Source: Burkholderiales bacterium (GTDB lineage Bacteria > Pseudomonadota > Gammaproteobacteria > Burkholderiales > Burkholderiaceae_C). Taken from it: a stretch of 6,741 bases of DNA. Every line of letters starts with the position of its first letter. Position 1 is the first letter of the stretch. A model generated the notes under the pieces. The model searched no databases. It saw nothing but the letters and a program-made list of their open reading frames with translations, and was not told the origin of the DNA. The DNA lies in assembly GCA_947474415.1 (NCBI GenBank), contig CANJKD010000129.1, positions 1 through 6,741 of the forward strand, in the 5' to 3' direction. Shown in pieces: positions 1 to 6,218 of this stretch. The position numbers were made by a program, and so were the translations under genes.

Positions 1-16
1 CATTCGATCCGCTCCT
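1..16 (-). promoter_or_regulatory. Ribosome binding site and start codon of the next operon gene (pilE expected)
   Basis: Directly after the pilY1 stop codon the minus strand reads AGGAGCGGATCGAATG. The AGGAG (16-12) is a near-perfect Shine-Dalgarno sequence, followed by an 8-base spacer and an ATG at 3-1 on the window edge. Only the start codon of the next gene is therefore visible. In fimU-pilV-pilW-pilX-pilY1 operons the following gene is usually pilE, a further minor pilin. That identity is inferred from gene order alone, because no coding sequence is present. Confidence 0.65.
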
Positions 17-3000
17 TCACCGCACTTCACGCCACATCACGCGGCCCTCGCCGCCCTTGCCGGCCGTTTCGCGCACCCGCACCACATTGCCATCGGACGT
101 GTTGATGTACTTGTCTTCCAGGCTGGTTGTGCCGTTGATGTTGCCCATGAAGCCCGGTGCCGCCGGCACCGCACCGATCCTGCGGCCGCTGGCATTGTTC
201 AGGTTGGTGCCCTGGCCGGGGAAGGTCAGGTAGTCGGTGCCGATGCCCGAACTGACGAGCGTATTGTCGCCATTGGTATCGAACGTCGTGGTGTCGAGCC
301 GGTTCCCGGTGACCGCATCGAACTCCATCACCCACCCCGAGCCCCCGTATGCACACGGGTTGCTGACGTCCGGAATCAACGACGTGATGACGATTCGCCC
401 GCCACGGAAGCGCGCATCGGCGACCACGCGCTCTCCAGACTCCGGCAAGTTCACGTACCAGCCCATCTTCGAGGCGTAGTAGTTGGTTCGCGAGATCAGG
501 TTGTCGCCCGTGATGACAGCGTCGGACGGCGCATCGACCGCATGCGTGCTCAGCCGATATTGATTGCCATCAGTGCCGCTGGTGGTCGTCACGATGGTTT
601 GCTGCTGAAGTTGCCCGAGTGTGGCCGTGGTGCCGGAAACCAGCTTGTCGCGGATGCCATATTCGGCCATCTGGTTCGTGGCGGTGGTGTCACTCGTGGC
701 CAGGTAACGCCCGGTACCGAACCCAATCAGGTAGCCCCCCGCCGGGAACTTGGTCACGTCGGGCCGGGCCGTGATCGACTGGTCGGTGCCCGCAGTGAAC
801 AAAGGCGCCGCCCCGTTGCCCATGCCCCAGGAGGCCGTCGACGAACTGCTCAGGTCGAATTTCCAGAGGTTGCCATTCAGGTCGCCGGCATAGACGACGT
901 CGGCGATGCCGTCGCCATTGGTGTCGATCGCGGCGGCCGGCGACAAGCCGTTGGGGCTGGCGGCCGTGCCAGCGCCGGTGTCAATTTTCTTTGTCAGCGC
1001 GCCGGTCTCGGCATCGATCACGAACAGGAAGGCATGGCCGCTCGTGTTGCCCGCGTTGTAGCCACCGCTGACGATGACCGACCACTTGCCGTTGTTGGTC
1101 TTGACGAGCAAGGGCTGGCCAAAGACGTAACCCATGTCGACGTCGGTGAACTCCCAGCGCACGATGCTCGATGCGTTGGCCTCGGAGAAGGTGCTCGGGT
1201 TGGTCACGTCGAGCGCATACAGCCCCTTCGCGCCCGAGCGCATCCCGGCAACAAGAAGCGAGTGCCAGGCGCCGGCATAGAACACGTCGCCGACCGTCGG
1301 CGAACCATCGACAAAGTAGCGGTGGCTGTAGTTCAGATCAGTCAACTGCGTCAGCGACGAGTAGAGCGGCGACGGGACATAGCCGAACATCTCGTCACCC
1401 GTGGCCGCATTGATCGCGTGCAGCATGCCGTCGTTGCCGCCCAGATAGATCACCTTGGTGCGTGCCCTGTAGGTCGATGCGAACGTGCTGTACGGCGCCG
1501 ACTCGAAGTCGTCGTAGTAGCCGAAGTTCGGCGCCCCGACGTAGTACGGTGATGAATTGACGATGTCGCCCAGCGGAGTCACATTGCGGTTCCGGAATTG
1601 CGGCGCGACGCAGGGCGGCGCACCGCAGTTGCGCGGCTCCTTGGTCGCGTCGCCGCGCAGGTAACTCGTGCGCCAAATGCCGTAACCGTCGATCGTGTTG
1701 GTGGCATTCTTGTTCAGTGCCGTGACTTGGATCAGGTCAAGTTCGGTCGCGGTCGGCGCGGCCGGGTTGACCGGCCAGCGGAACGGAATGCCGTGCGCGC
1801 CAGCAATGGCGGACGGCTTGTAGGTCAGCACACTGCGCTGCGTGTCCCAGTTCTGTGCCTTGATTTGCGTGCCCGACTTCCATGTGGGCGTGGCGCCGAC
1901 CGTGCCGTCGCTGGCAACGGGAAAGGCGAGCAGGTCACCCGACCAGTCGGCACTGCTGAACTTGGCCTGGTACAACGAAGCACCGGTGTTCCACGAGCCA
2001 CCGTTCAGGGCCACCGACGAGGCCGCGCTGGTCTTGGCCTGGATGTCGCCGACGATGGCCTGGAAGGCCAGTGTGAGCGCACTCGTGTCGCTGCCGAGGA
2101 AGGCCGTGTCGTAGCCACCGCCCAGGCTCGCCATCTTGTTCAAGGCCGCCACCGAACTGGCGTTGGCGACCGTATCGCCCATGCCGACGATGTAGGTCTG
2201 GATGTCGTAGGTCTTGGAGTTGTACACCGTACTTCGCAAGGCCGTCAGTTGCGCAAAGACGTCTTTTTGAGCCTGGCCGTATGTCCAGACGCCGGGCGGG
2301 CTTTCGGTGTTGACCCAATCGGCCGGGTTGTACTGGGTGCCGTCGGTCTTGCCGGTCGGGTTGCCGTCGGTCGCCATCATCACGAAATTGCGCTGGCAGG
2401 TCTGCGAGATCGGCGTCTGGCCGGTGCTGTTGCTGAAGTAGTTCTTGACCGTCTGCAGGCTGCCGGTCAAAGGTGTGTAGAACGCCGAGTTCTTGATCTC
2501 ACTGGTGCGCGTATTGGTTTCATTGCCGAGCAGCGAGACCAGCTTGTTGAAGTGGGTGGTCGAATCCGCCTGCACGGTTTCAACGATGGTGCCGGCACCG
2601 GTAATGCTGTTGCCGTATCCCCACCCGCGCCGGATCCACAACTCGCGAGGCATGGTGGCGGCCTGCGGCAGCCAGCCGGCATCGGTGGGGGCAAACGGAA
2701 TGGAGCCACCGCCGAACGGCCCGGCCACAGGAAAATTTGCCAGGGCCCAAGCGGTGCCGGCACTCCGTGGGCCGCCACGCACGAAATATTTGACGCCGGT
2801 GTCGCCGATGCCGTACATCACCGGCTGGGTACTGCCCGAGTAAAGAACGTCGTTGATGTCGGCGTCATCGCCAGATTGGTTGTAGGTGATGAAGCTGAAT
2901 CCATTCGCTGCGGCATCCGGGTTGGCGATGCAACGCAGGCCACCGTTGCTGGCGGAAACACCGGCCACGCAATCGTTGGTGTAGACCATCGTCGTCGCAT

Positions 3001-3355
3001 TGCCGACATAGTACGCATGGGTGTTGTACAGCGTGTTGCCTGCGGTCGCGAAGGTCGTCAGGCCCCAGTTGAACGAGTTGCGATAGTCGCCAAGAATATT
3101 GCGCAGCACATCACGCGCGATGTTGCCGCGGGTGGTCACGTCATCACCCGAAATCACCTTCCCCGACATCGTGGCGTCCATCGACTCCGAGTTGTCGAAG
3201 ATCAGCATCACGTTCGGCTTCACCGACGGCGCAAGGAACAAGGGGTAGGCCGCGAAGGTGAACGCCGGCAATGCATTCACCCACAGCGGCGCAGCCAACA
3301 GCAACGGCAGCCCAAGTCGGATGCAGTTCGCCCGGCGATGTGATGTGGGTTTCAT
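17..3355 (-). CDS. pilY1: PilY1, type IV pilus tip-associated adhesin/biogenesis factor (vWA + beta-propeller)
   Basis: 1112 residues, close to the roughly 1160 of Pseudomonas aeruginosa PilY1. PilY1 is exported, sits at the pilus tip on the minor pilin complex, counters retraction, and acts in adhesion and surface sensing. A basic N-terminus and a hydrophobic stretch (about residues 13-26) form a signal peptide. A von Willebrand A domain (about 45-440) starts with a MIDAS motif, D54-x-S56-x-S58, and the later metal Asp is probably D330 in an ATDG motif. The C-terminal beta-propeller (about 585-960) opens with the family-typical LGDIVNSSPYYVGAP and holds a calcium loop, D811-x-N813-x-D815-x-x-x-D819. 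An RGD lies at 567-569. A second DTNGD is at 1026-1030. Six cysteines remain in the mature chain (129, 142, 320, 577, 582, 1001). The start at 3355 is chosen because GAGG lies 6 bases upstream, right after the pilX stop, and a signal peptide follows. The open frame runs on to 3688, but only inside pilX and without PilY1 character. Confidence 0.96.
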   Translation of the reverse strand: MKPTSHRRANCIRLGLPLLLAAPLWVNALPAFTFAAYPLFLAPSVKPNVMLIFDNSESMDATMSGKVISGDDVTTRGNIARDVLRNILGDYRNSFNWGLTTFATAGNTLYNTHAYYVGNATTMVYTNDCVAGVSASNGGLRCIANPDAAANGFSFITYNQSGDDADINDVLYSGSTQPVMYGIGDTGVKYFVRGGPRSAGTAWALANFPVAGPFGGGSIPFAPTDAGWLPQAATMPRELWIRRGWGYGNSITGAGTIVETVQADSTTHFNKLVSLLGNETNTRTSEIKNSAFYTPLTGSLQTVKNYFSNSTGQTPISQTCQRNFVMMATDGNPTGKTDGTQYNPADWVNTESPPGVWTYGQAQKDVFAQLTALRSTVYNSKTYDIQTYIVGMGDTVANASSVAALNKMASLGGGYDTAFLGSDTSALTLAFQAIVGDIQAKTSAASSVALNGGSWNTGASLYQAKFSSADWSGDLLAFPVASDGTVGATPTWKSGTQIKAQNWDTQRSVLTYKPSAIAGAHGIPFRWPVNPAAPTATELDLIQVTALNKNATNTIDGYGIWRTSYLRGDATKEPRNCGAPPCVAPQFRNRNVTPLGDIVNSSPYYVGAPNFGYYDDFESAPYSTFASTYRARTKVIYLGGNDGMLHAINAATGDEMFGYVPSPLYSSLTQLTDLNYSHRYFVDGSPTVGDVFYAGAWHSLLVAGMRSGAKGLYALDVTNPSTFSEANASSIVRWEFTDVDMGYVFGQPLLVKTNNGKWSVIVSGGYNAGNTSGHAFLFVIDAETGALTKKIDTGAGTAASPNGLSPAAAIDTNGDGIADVVYAGDLNGNLWKFDLSSSSTASWGMGNGAAPLFTAGTDQSITARPDVTKFPAGGYLIGFGTGRYLATSDTTATNQMAEYGIRDKLVSGTTATLGQLQQQTIVTTTSGTDGNQYRLSTHAVDAPSDAVITGDNLISRTNYYASKMGWYVNLPESGERVVADARFRGGRIVITSLIPDVSNPCAYGGSGWVMEFDAVTGNRLDTTTFDTNGDNTLVSSGIGTDYLTFPGQGTNLNNASGRRIGAVPAAPGFMGNINGTTSLEDKYINTSDGNVVRVRETAGKGGEGRVMWREVR

Positions 3356-3360
3356 GCGGT

Positions 3361-3366
3361 ACCTCT
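3361..3366 (-). promoter_or_regulatory. Ribosome binding site of pilY1
   Basis: AGAGGT on the minus strand begins one base after the end of the pilX TGA and ends 5 bases before the pilY1 ATG; the GAGG core is 6 bases away. It supports the start at 3355 against the longer open frame and suggests re-initiation by ribosomes that finish pilX. Confidence 0.75.
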
Positions 3367-3960
3367 TCAACGGGTGGCGTAGATCGATTGCAGGAACACC
3401 AGGGTCTCGGCGCGGGCGCCGGTGGCGCGCGCGGTGACGCGGTAGCCGGTGCCGGAGGTATTCGCCTCCGAGCCGATCACCGCGCTTTCGCCCGACCCAG
3501 AGCCCAGATTGCCGAGCTTCTCGACCACATACGCAGGTGCCTGCCAAACACCTGGCAACGCGGCGGCGGCGGTGAACTGGCCATAGGTGCGCACGTTCGC
3601 GGCGTTGGCCCAGTCGAAGCCCGCTTGCTTGTCCACCGGCAGCGCGGCCGTGGCTGGCAGTGGCGATCGTTGGGTGGGTGGAATGCACAGGCCGGTGACA
3701 CAGGTGGCCGAGAACGCAGTGTCGCTACGGATGTTCAACGAAACGTCTTGCTCGGCGTCACGCAATGCCGCCTCGGCCGCCTGCAACGCGAAGTCGCGAT
3801 CCCTGGTGTTGCCGATGATGCGCTCCTGCATCACGCTCACGCCCATCACCGAAACGCCGAGCACCAGCGCCGCCACCATGAACAGCAAGGTCGTGATGAG
3901 CGACAAGCCGCGCTGTGCGCGGACGCTTCCCGGGTGCCGGTGAAACTGGGTAACTTTCAT
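3367..3960 (-). CDS. pilX: PilX, type IV pilus minor pilin
   Basis: 197 residues. PilX is one of the minor pilins that prime assembly of the type IVa pilus and is considered the counterpart of type II secretion GspK. The leader is 18 residues long and ends RAQRG. It is followed by a hydrophobic helix (about 19-44) and the PilX N-terminal family signature: MQERIIGN (44-51), then NTRDRDFALQAAEAALRDAE (51-70). The C-terminus has the family-typical YRVTARATG and ends FLQSIYATR. Position +5 after the predicted PilD cleavage is Thr (T23), not the usual pilin Glu. C87 and C92 could form a small disulfide loop. The ATG overlaps the pilW stop as ATGA, and a GAGG lies about 11 bases upstream. Upstream in-frame extension to 4128 is an out-of-frame reading of pilW and was discarded. 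Confidence 0.92.
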   Translation of the reverse strand: MKVTQFHRHPGSVRAQRGLSLITTLLFMVAALVLGVSVMGVSVMQERIIGNTRDRDFALQAAEAALRDAEQDVSLNIRSDTAFSATCVTGLCIPPTQRSPLPATAALPVDKQAGFDWANAANVRTYGQFTAAAALPGVWQAPAYVVEKLGNLGSGSGESAVIGSEANTSGTGYRVTARATGARAETLVFLQSIYATR

Positions 3961-5042
3961 GGCGAGTTGTTCCTCAAGGTGACCACCTCGGTCACCTGGG
4001 TGCGCAGGCGATGGTCGGTGGACGACACCGTGCCGCCGGCGAACGACGCCGCCTGCGGGGTCAGCGTGACGCCATCGTTCACGGTCGTGCTCAGCAGCTG
4101 CAACCGCACCGCGACGACGCCACCCCACGCGGTTCCGACGTTGTCAGCTGTGACGTAGCGGTTGGCGGTCAGGTCGCCCTTGTCGAGCCCATAGCTGATC
4201 ACCATCCGGTCGATGCCTTGCACCACTTCCTCGGGCACCGGGGCGGCGGTCGGGTCGGTCGGGTTCGGGAACGCGAGCCGCCACATCGAGTTCGTGCCGG
4301 CGTGCGTGCCGGGCGCGATGTAGTAGTGGTTGGTCTGGAGACGGTAGACGGCCGAGTCGCCGCGGAACACCTGCACGAAATCGTCGCCCGCATTGCCGGG
4401 GTTGAACGTGCCGCCGACGGCGTGCAGCAGGTTGCCCGTCGTGGCCGGGCTCGCCTCGGTGACCTGAAACATGGCGGCCGCCTTGCAGTTGGCGATCAGC
4501 AGGATCGCGCCCGACTGGATCGTGTTGCCCGCCGTGCTGACGCCCACTTGCGGCGCACCGGACGAGGACGTCATCGGGGTCGACAGGCCGAGCGAAAGCG
4601 GTTCGATCGGGACGCGGATGGAGATGAAGTCGCTGTTCGCGTTCGGCGTGAGCGCGGCCAACGTGGCATTCAGCGCCGGCGAAAAACCCGTGCCAGTGCC
4701 GTGATAGCCGCGAATTCCTGGCATGTCGGTCACGGTGTCGAGGAATCGGGGGTTGCCAGCAACGAGCAGGTTCACCGGCGGATCGGACAGGGTGGCCTTG
4801 CAGCCCAGGAACCCGCCGCTGCGCAGGTCTTTGTGGAGCAGTTCCATCGCCAGCCGCGAGTTCTCGCCCATGCGCGTGCCCGCCGAGCTGACGGTCTGGA
4901 GGGTGCGGGTGCTGACGAACACCGAAATCGCCGCCAGCGAGACGAACAAGCCCACGGCAAGGCCCACCATCATCTCGACCAGCGTGAAGCCCTGGTGGCC
5001 GCTTCTGAGGCCCGCGCGGGGCATTGTGGTGTGCGCATTCAT
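3957..5042 (-). CDS. pilW: PilW, type IV pilus minor pilin
   Basis: 361 residues, the normal size for PilW, the largest of the minor prepilins and the counterpart of GspJ. The 18-residue leader ends SGHQG, then comes FTLVEMMVGLAVGLFVSLAA, a classic class III prepilin site with Gly at -1, Phe at +1 and Glu at +5 (E23). Past the helix comes GENSRLAMELLHKDLRSGGF (59-78) followed by a Cys at 81, which is the common start of the PilW periplasmic domain. The C-terminal part reads VPEEVVQGIDRMVISYGLD, then a beta-rich end with RLRTQVTEVVTLRN, again as in PilW proteins. In P. aeruginosa PilW acts with PilX and PilY1 in surface signalling. Both ends overlap neighbours by ATGA, so translation is probably coupled to pilV and pilX. 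The frame remains open to 5090 but that part lies within pilV. Confidence 0.94.
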   Translation of the reverse strand: MNAHTTMPRAGLRSGHQGFTLVEMMVGLAVGLFVSLAAISVFVSTRTLQTVSSAGTRMGENSRLAMELLHKDLRSGGFLGCKATLSDPPVNLLVAGNPRFLDTVTDMPGIRGYHGTGTGFSPALNATLAALTPNANSDFISIRVPIEPLSLGLSTPMTSSSGAPQVGVSTAGNTIQSGAILLIANCKAAAMFQVTEASPATTGNLLHAVGGTFNPGNAGDDFVQVFRGDSAVYRLQTNHYYIAPGTHAGTNSMWRLAFPNPTDPTAAPVPEEVVQGIDRMVISYGLDKGDLTANRYVTADNVGTAWGGVVAVRLQLLSTTVNDGVTLTPQAASFAGGTVSSTDHRLRTQVTEVVTLRNNSP

Positions 5043-5551
5043 GGCCGAACCACCGAGACGAACCGCGACCCGCCCACAGAGTCGCTCCACCAGACCTTGA
5101 CGGCCAGCACGTTGCCGATGCCATCGCAGGCCGGGGCGAGGGCCGTGCCGTCAGTCGGCGTGCTGTCGACGCACACCACGCCGGTGCCGCCCGGCAACTG
5201 GCCGGCGATGTCATCCGACCACTCGGTCATGTCGGCCACGGCCATTTGGGCGGGCGTGCAGCCGGCCACGTCGCTCAGGCAGGTCTTGCTGCCGATGGCG
5301 GGGTTGTTGTAACTCCCCGCACCAAAGCCGGCCCGGTTGGCGCGCACCCGGTCCGACATCTGGTAGGTCAGCAACACCGCTTTGTGCCGATACTGGGCAC
5401 TCGAATTCATCTTCATGCCGAGGGTCTGCATGCGCGCCGCGCCGATGAAACCCACCGACGCCACCACCACGGCGACCAGCGCTTCGAGCAGCGCATAACC
5501 CATCGCCCGGCGCACCCGGCGCGAGCGCCCGCTGGGCATGATCAAGGACAT
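5039..5551 (-). CDS. pilV: PilV, type IV pilus minor pilin
   Basis: 170 residues. PilV is a minor pilin of the tip complex, the counterpart of GspI. A basic leader (RSRRVRRAMG) ends in Gly18, followed by YALLEALVAVVVASVGFIG. Glu is at +5 (E23), while +1 is Tyr instead of the usual Phe. Family hallmarks follow: AARMQTLGMKMN after the helix, the MSDRVRANRAG segment (65-75), and VKVWWSD (151-157) near the C-terminus. Four cysteines (91, 98, 127, 142) could form two disulfides. The start at 5551 overlaps the end of the fimU frame by 10 bases. It is preferred because AGGGGG lies 4 bases upstream, while the alternative Met at residue 5 has no ribosome binding site. The end overlaps pilW by ATGA. 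Confidence 0.94.
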   Translation of the reverse strand: MSLIMPSGRSRRVRRAMGYALLEALVAVVVASVGFIGAARMQTLGMKMNSSAQYRHKAVLLTYQMSDRVRANRAGFGAGSYNNPAIGSKTCLSDVAGCTPAQMAVADMTEWSDDIAGQLPGGTGVVCVDSTPTDGTALAPACDGIGNVLAVKVWWSDSVGGSRFVSVVRP

Positions 5552-6081
5552 GTGACCCCCTGTGACACGTCGGCCAGGCCGACCCTCTGCAGCACGACGC
5601 TGTAGCCTTTGGCTGTGTCGTTGCTGCCACAAACTTTGAAGGTGACCGATGCGGAGGCGAACCCCGTGGGGGCGAACGACACCCGCCTGACGCCACCGGT
5701 GGTGCTCAAGACGACCGAGCCCGCCGGGTAGCCCGGATAGTTGCGGATCAGCGTTTCACCGGTGTCGAACGAGCCGTTGGCGTTGTCGTCGACCCAGACC
5801 TTCCAGCCAGCGCTGAATTCATCGCCGGTGGCGGGCGCCGTGGCGGCAAGTGCCACCGTGACGCCACGCTTGGCAGCCTCGCTTCGGGCCAGCGTCATCG
5901 ACGCGACCAGCTCCGACTGGGCCGACCTGACCTTGCTGTTGCGCACGAACGCTGCCAGGCTGGGCGCGGCGATGGCCAGTGCCACGGCCATCACGGTCAC
6001 GGTGGTCATCAATTCGATCAGCGTGAAGCCACGCGCACGGCGACCGCAGCCGCCGGGATTCGATGCTTGTGCCGTGCCCAT
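5542..6081 (-). CDS. fimU: GspH/FimT-family minor pilin (FimU-like)
   Basis: 179 residues. In this operon position the protein corresponds to FimU, the GspH-like minor pilin that couples the tip complex to the major pilin shaft. Databases usually name the family GspH/FimT. The leader (18 residues) ends CGRRARG, then FTLIELMTTVTVMAVALAIA with Phe at +1 and Glu at +5 (E23). The GspH fold is marked by VRSAQSELVASMTLARSEAA (51-70), then GWKVWVDDNANGSFDTGE (92-109), the FAPTGFA segment (136-142) and a Cys pair at 151 and 178. The GRxR motif known from DNA-binding FimT is absent: the equivalent stretch reads QRVGLADV (165-172). The start at 6081 has GAAGG 7 bases upstream. An ATG at 6087 lies too close to it, and the frame also reaches back to an ATG at 6222 that overlaps the dgt stop. 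It is the first gene of the operon, 137 bases after dgt. Confidence 0.9.
   Translation of the reverse strand: MGTAQASNPGGCGRRARGFTLIELMTTVTVMAVALAIAAPSLAAFVRNSKVRSAQSELVASMTLARSEAAKRGVTVALAATAPATGDEFSAGWKVWVDDNANGSFDTGETLIRNYPGYPAGSVVLSTTGGVRRVSFAPTGFASASVTFKVCGSNDTAKGYSVVLQRVGLADVSQGVTCP
5556..5561 (-). promoter_or_regulatory. Ribosome binding site of pilV, inside fimU
   Basis: AGGGGG on the minus strand, 4 bases before the ATG at 5551, lies within the last codons of fimU. It decides the pilV start in favour of 5551 over the ATG at 5539 and fits translational coupling of fimU and pilV. Confidence 0.6.
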
Positions 6082-6133
6082 GTCCATGCCTTCGATTGTG
6101 CTTCCGGGGTCGCTGTGACGGCTACCCGCGATC

Positions 6134-6158
6134 GCGCCGCCCATCGTTCCGGCGGCGC
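6134..6158. repeat. Inverted repeat, 8-bp GC stem with 9-base loop
   Basis: GCGCCGCC (6134-6141) pairs perfectly with GGCGGCGC (6151-6158) around a 9-base loop. On the minus-strand transcript it would form an all-GC hairpin between dgt and fimU. No T-run follows in that direction, so it does not look like a standard intrinsic terminator. It could attenuate read-through, stabilise a 3' end, or be a by-product of the base composition. Confidence 0.45.
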
Positions 6159-6166
6159 CATTCATC

Positions 6167-6196
6167 CAACCCGGTCCACGCACCCACGCCGGGTTG
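6167..6196. repeat. Inverted repeat, 8-bp stem with 14-base loop downstream of dgt
   Basis: CAACCCGG (6167-6174) pairs perfectly with CCGGGTTG (6189-6196), starting 22 bases beyond the dgt stop codon in the direction of transcription. The loop is 14 bases. No U-tract follows, so a rho-independent terminator is not well supported. Confidence 0.4.
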
Positions 6197-6218
6197 CGGG
6201 CCAGGCCGCAGGCAGCAT

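Larger units (their letters stand above)
6082..6218. other. Spacer between dgt and fimU
   Basis: This 137-base stretch should carry the promoter of the minor pilin operon if the operon is not read through from dgt. I see no convincing sigma-70 pair and no sigma-54 type GG-N10-GC element. It contains two perfect inverted repeats (listed separately), a 10-base palindrome CGCGATCGCG at 6127-6136, and the fimU ribosome binding site GAAGG at 6089-6093. One minus-strand frame is open right across it. Confidence 0.6.

Noticed and set aside
542..1552. 336-codon plus-strand open frame opposite pilY1
   Set aside because: Low-complexity Arg/Gly/Val composition, no recognisable motif, fully antisense to the PilY1 propeller domain.
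1598..3343. 581-codon open frame on the plus strand, antisense to pilY1
   Set aside because: It is rich in Arg, Gly, Val and His with no domain, signal peptide or membrane pattern, and lies opposite the well-identified pilY1 codons. Long antisense frames are expected in GC-rich genes.
3356..3688. N-terminal extension of pilY1 by 111 residues
   Set aside because: The extension lies inside pilX, is Arg-rich with no signal peptide, and the ATG at 3355 has its own ribosome binding site and signal sequence.
4144..5214. 356-codon minus-strand frame overlapping pilW in another frame
   Set aside because: Arg/Pro/Ala-rich product with no family features; pilW in the alternative frame has clear prepilin and PilW signatures.
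4011..5312. 433-codon plus-strand open frame opposite pilW and pilV
   Set aside because: It spans two real genes on the other strand and its composition (Arg, His, Ala, Val) is that of an antisense shadow.
6127..6136. 10-base palindrome CGCGATCGCG
   Set aside because: Could be a protein binding site, but a single short GC palindrome in GC-rich DNA with no second copy seen in the spacer is not enough for a call.
6134..6158. Rho-independent terminator for dgt
   Set aside because: The stem is strong, but there is no T-run after it on the minus strand, so only an inverted repeat is reported.
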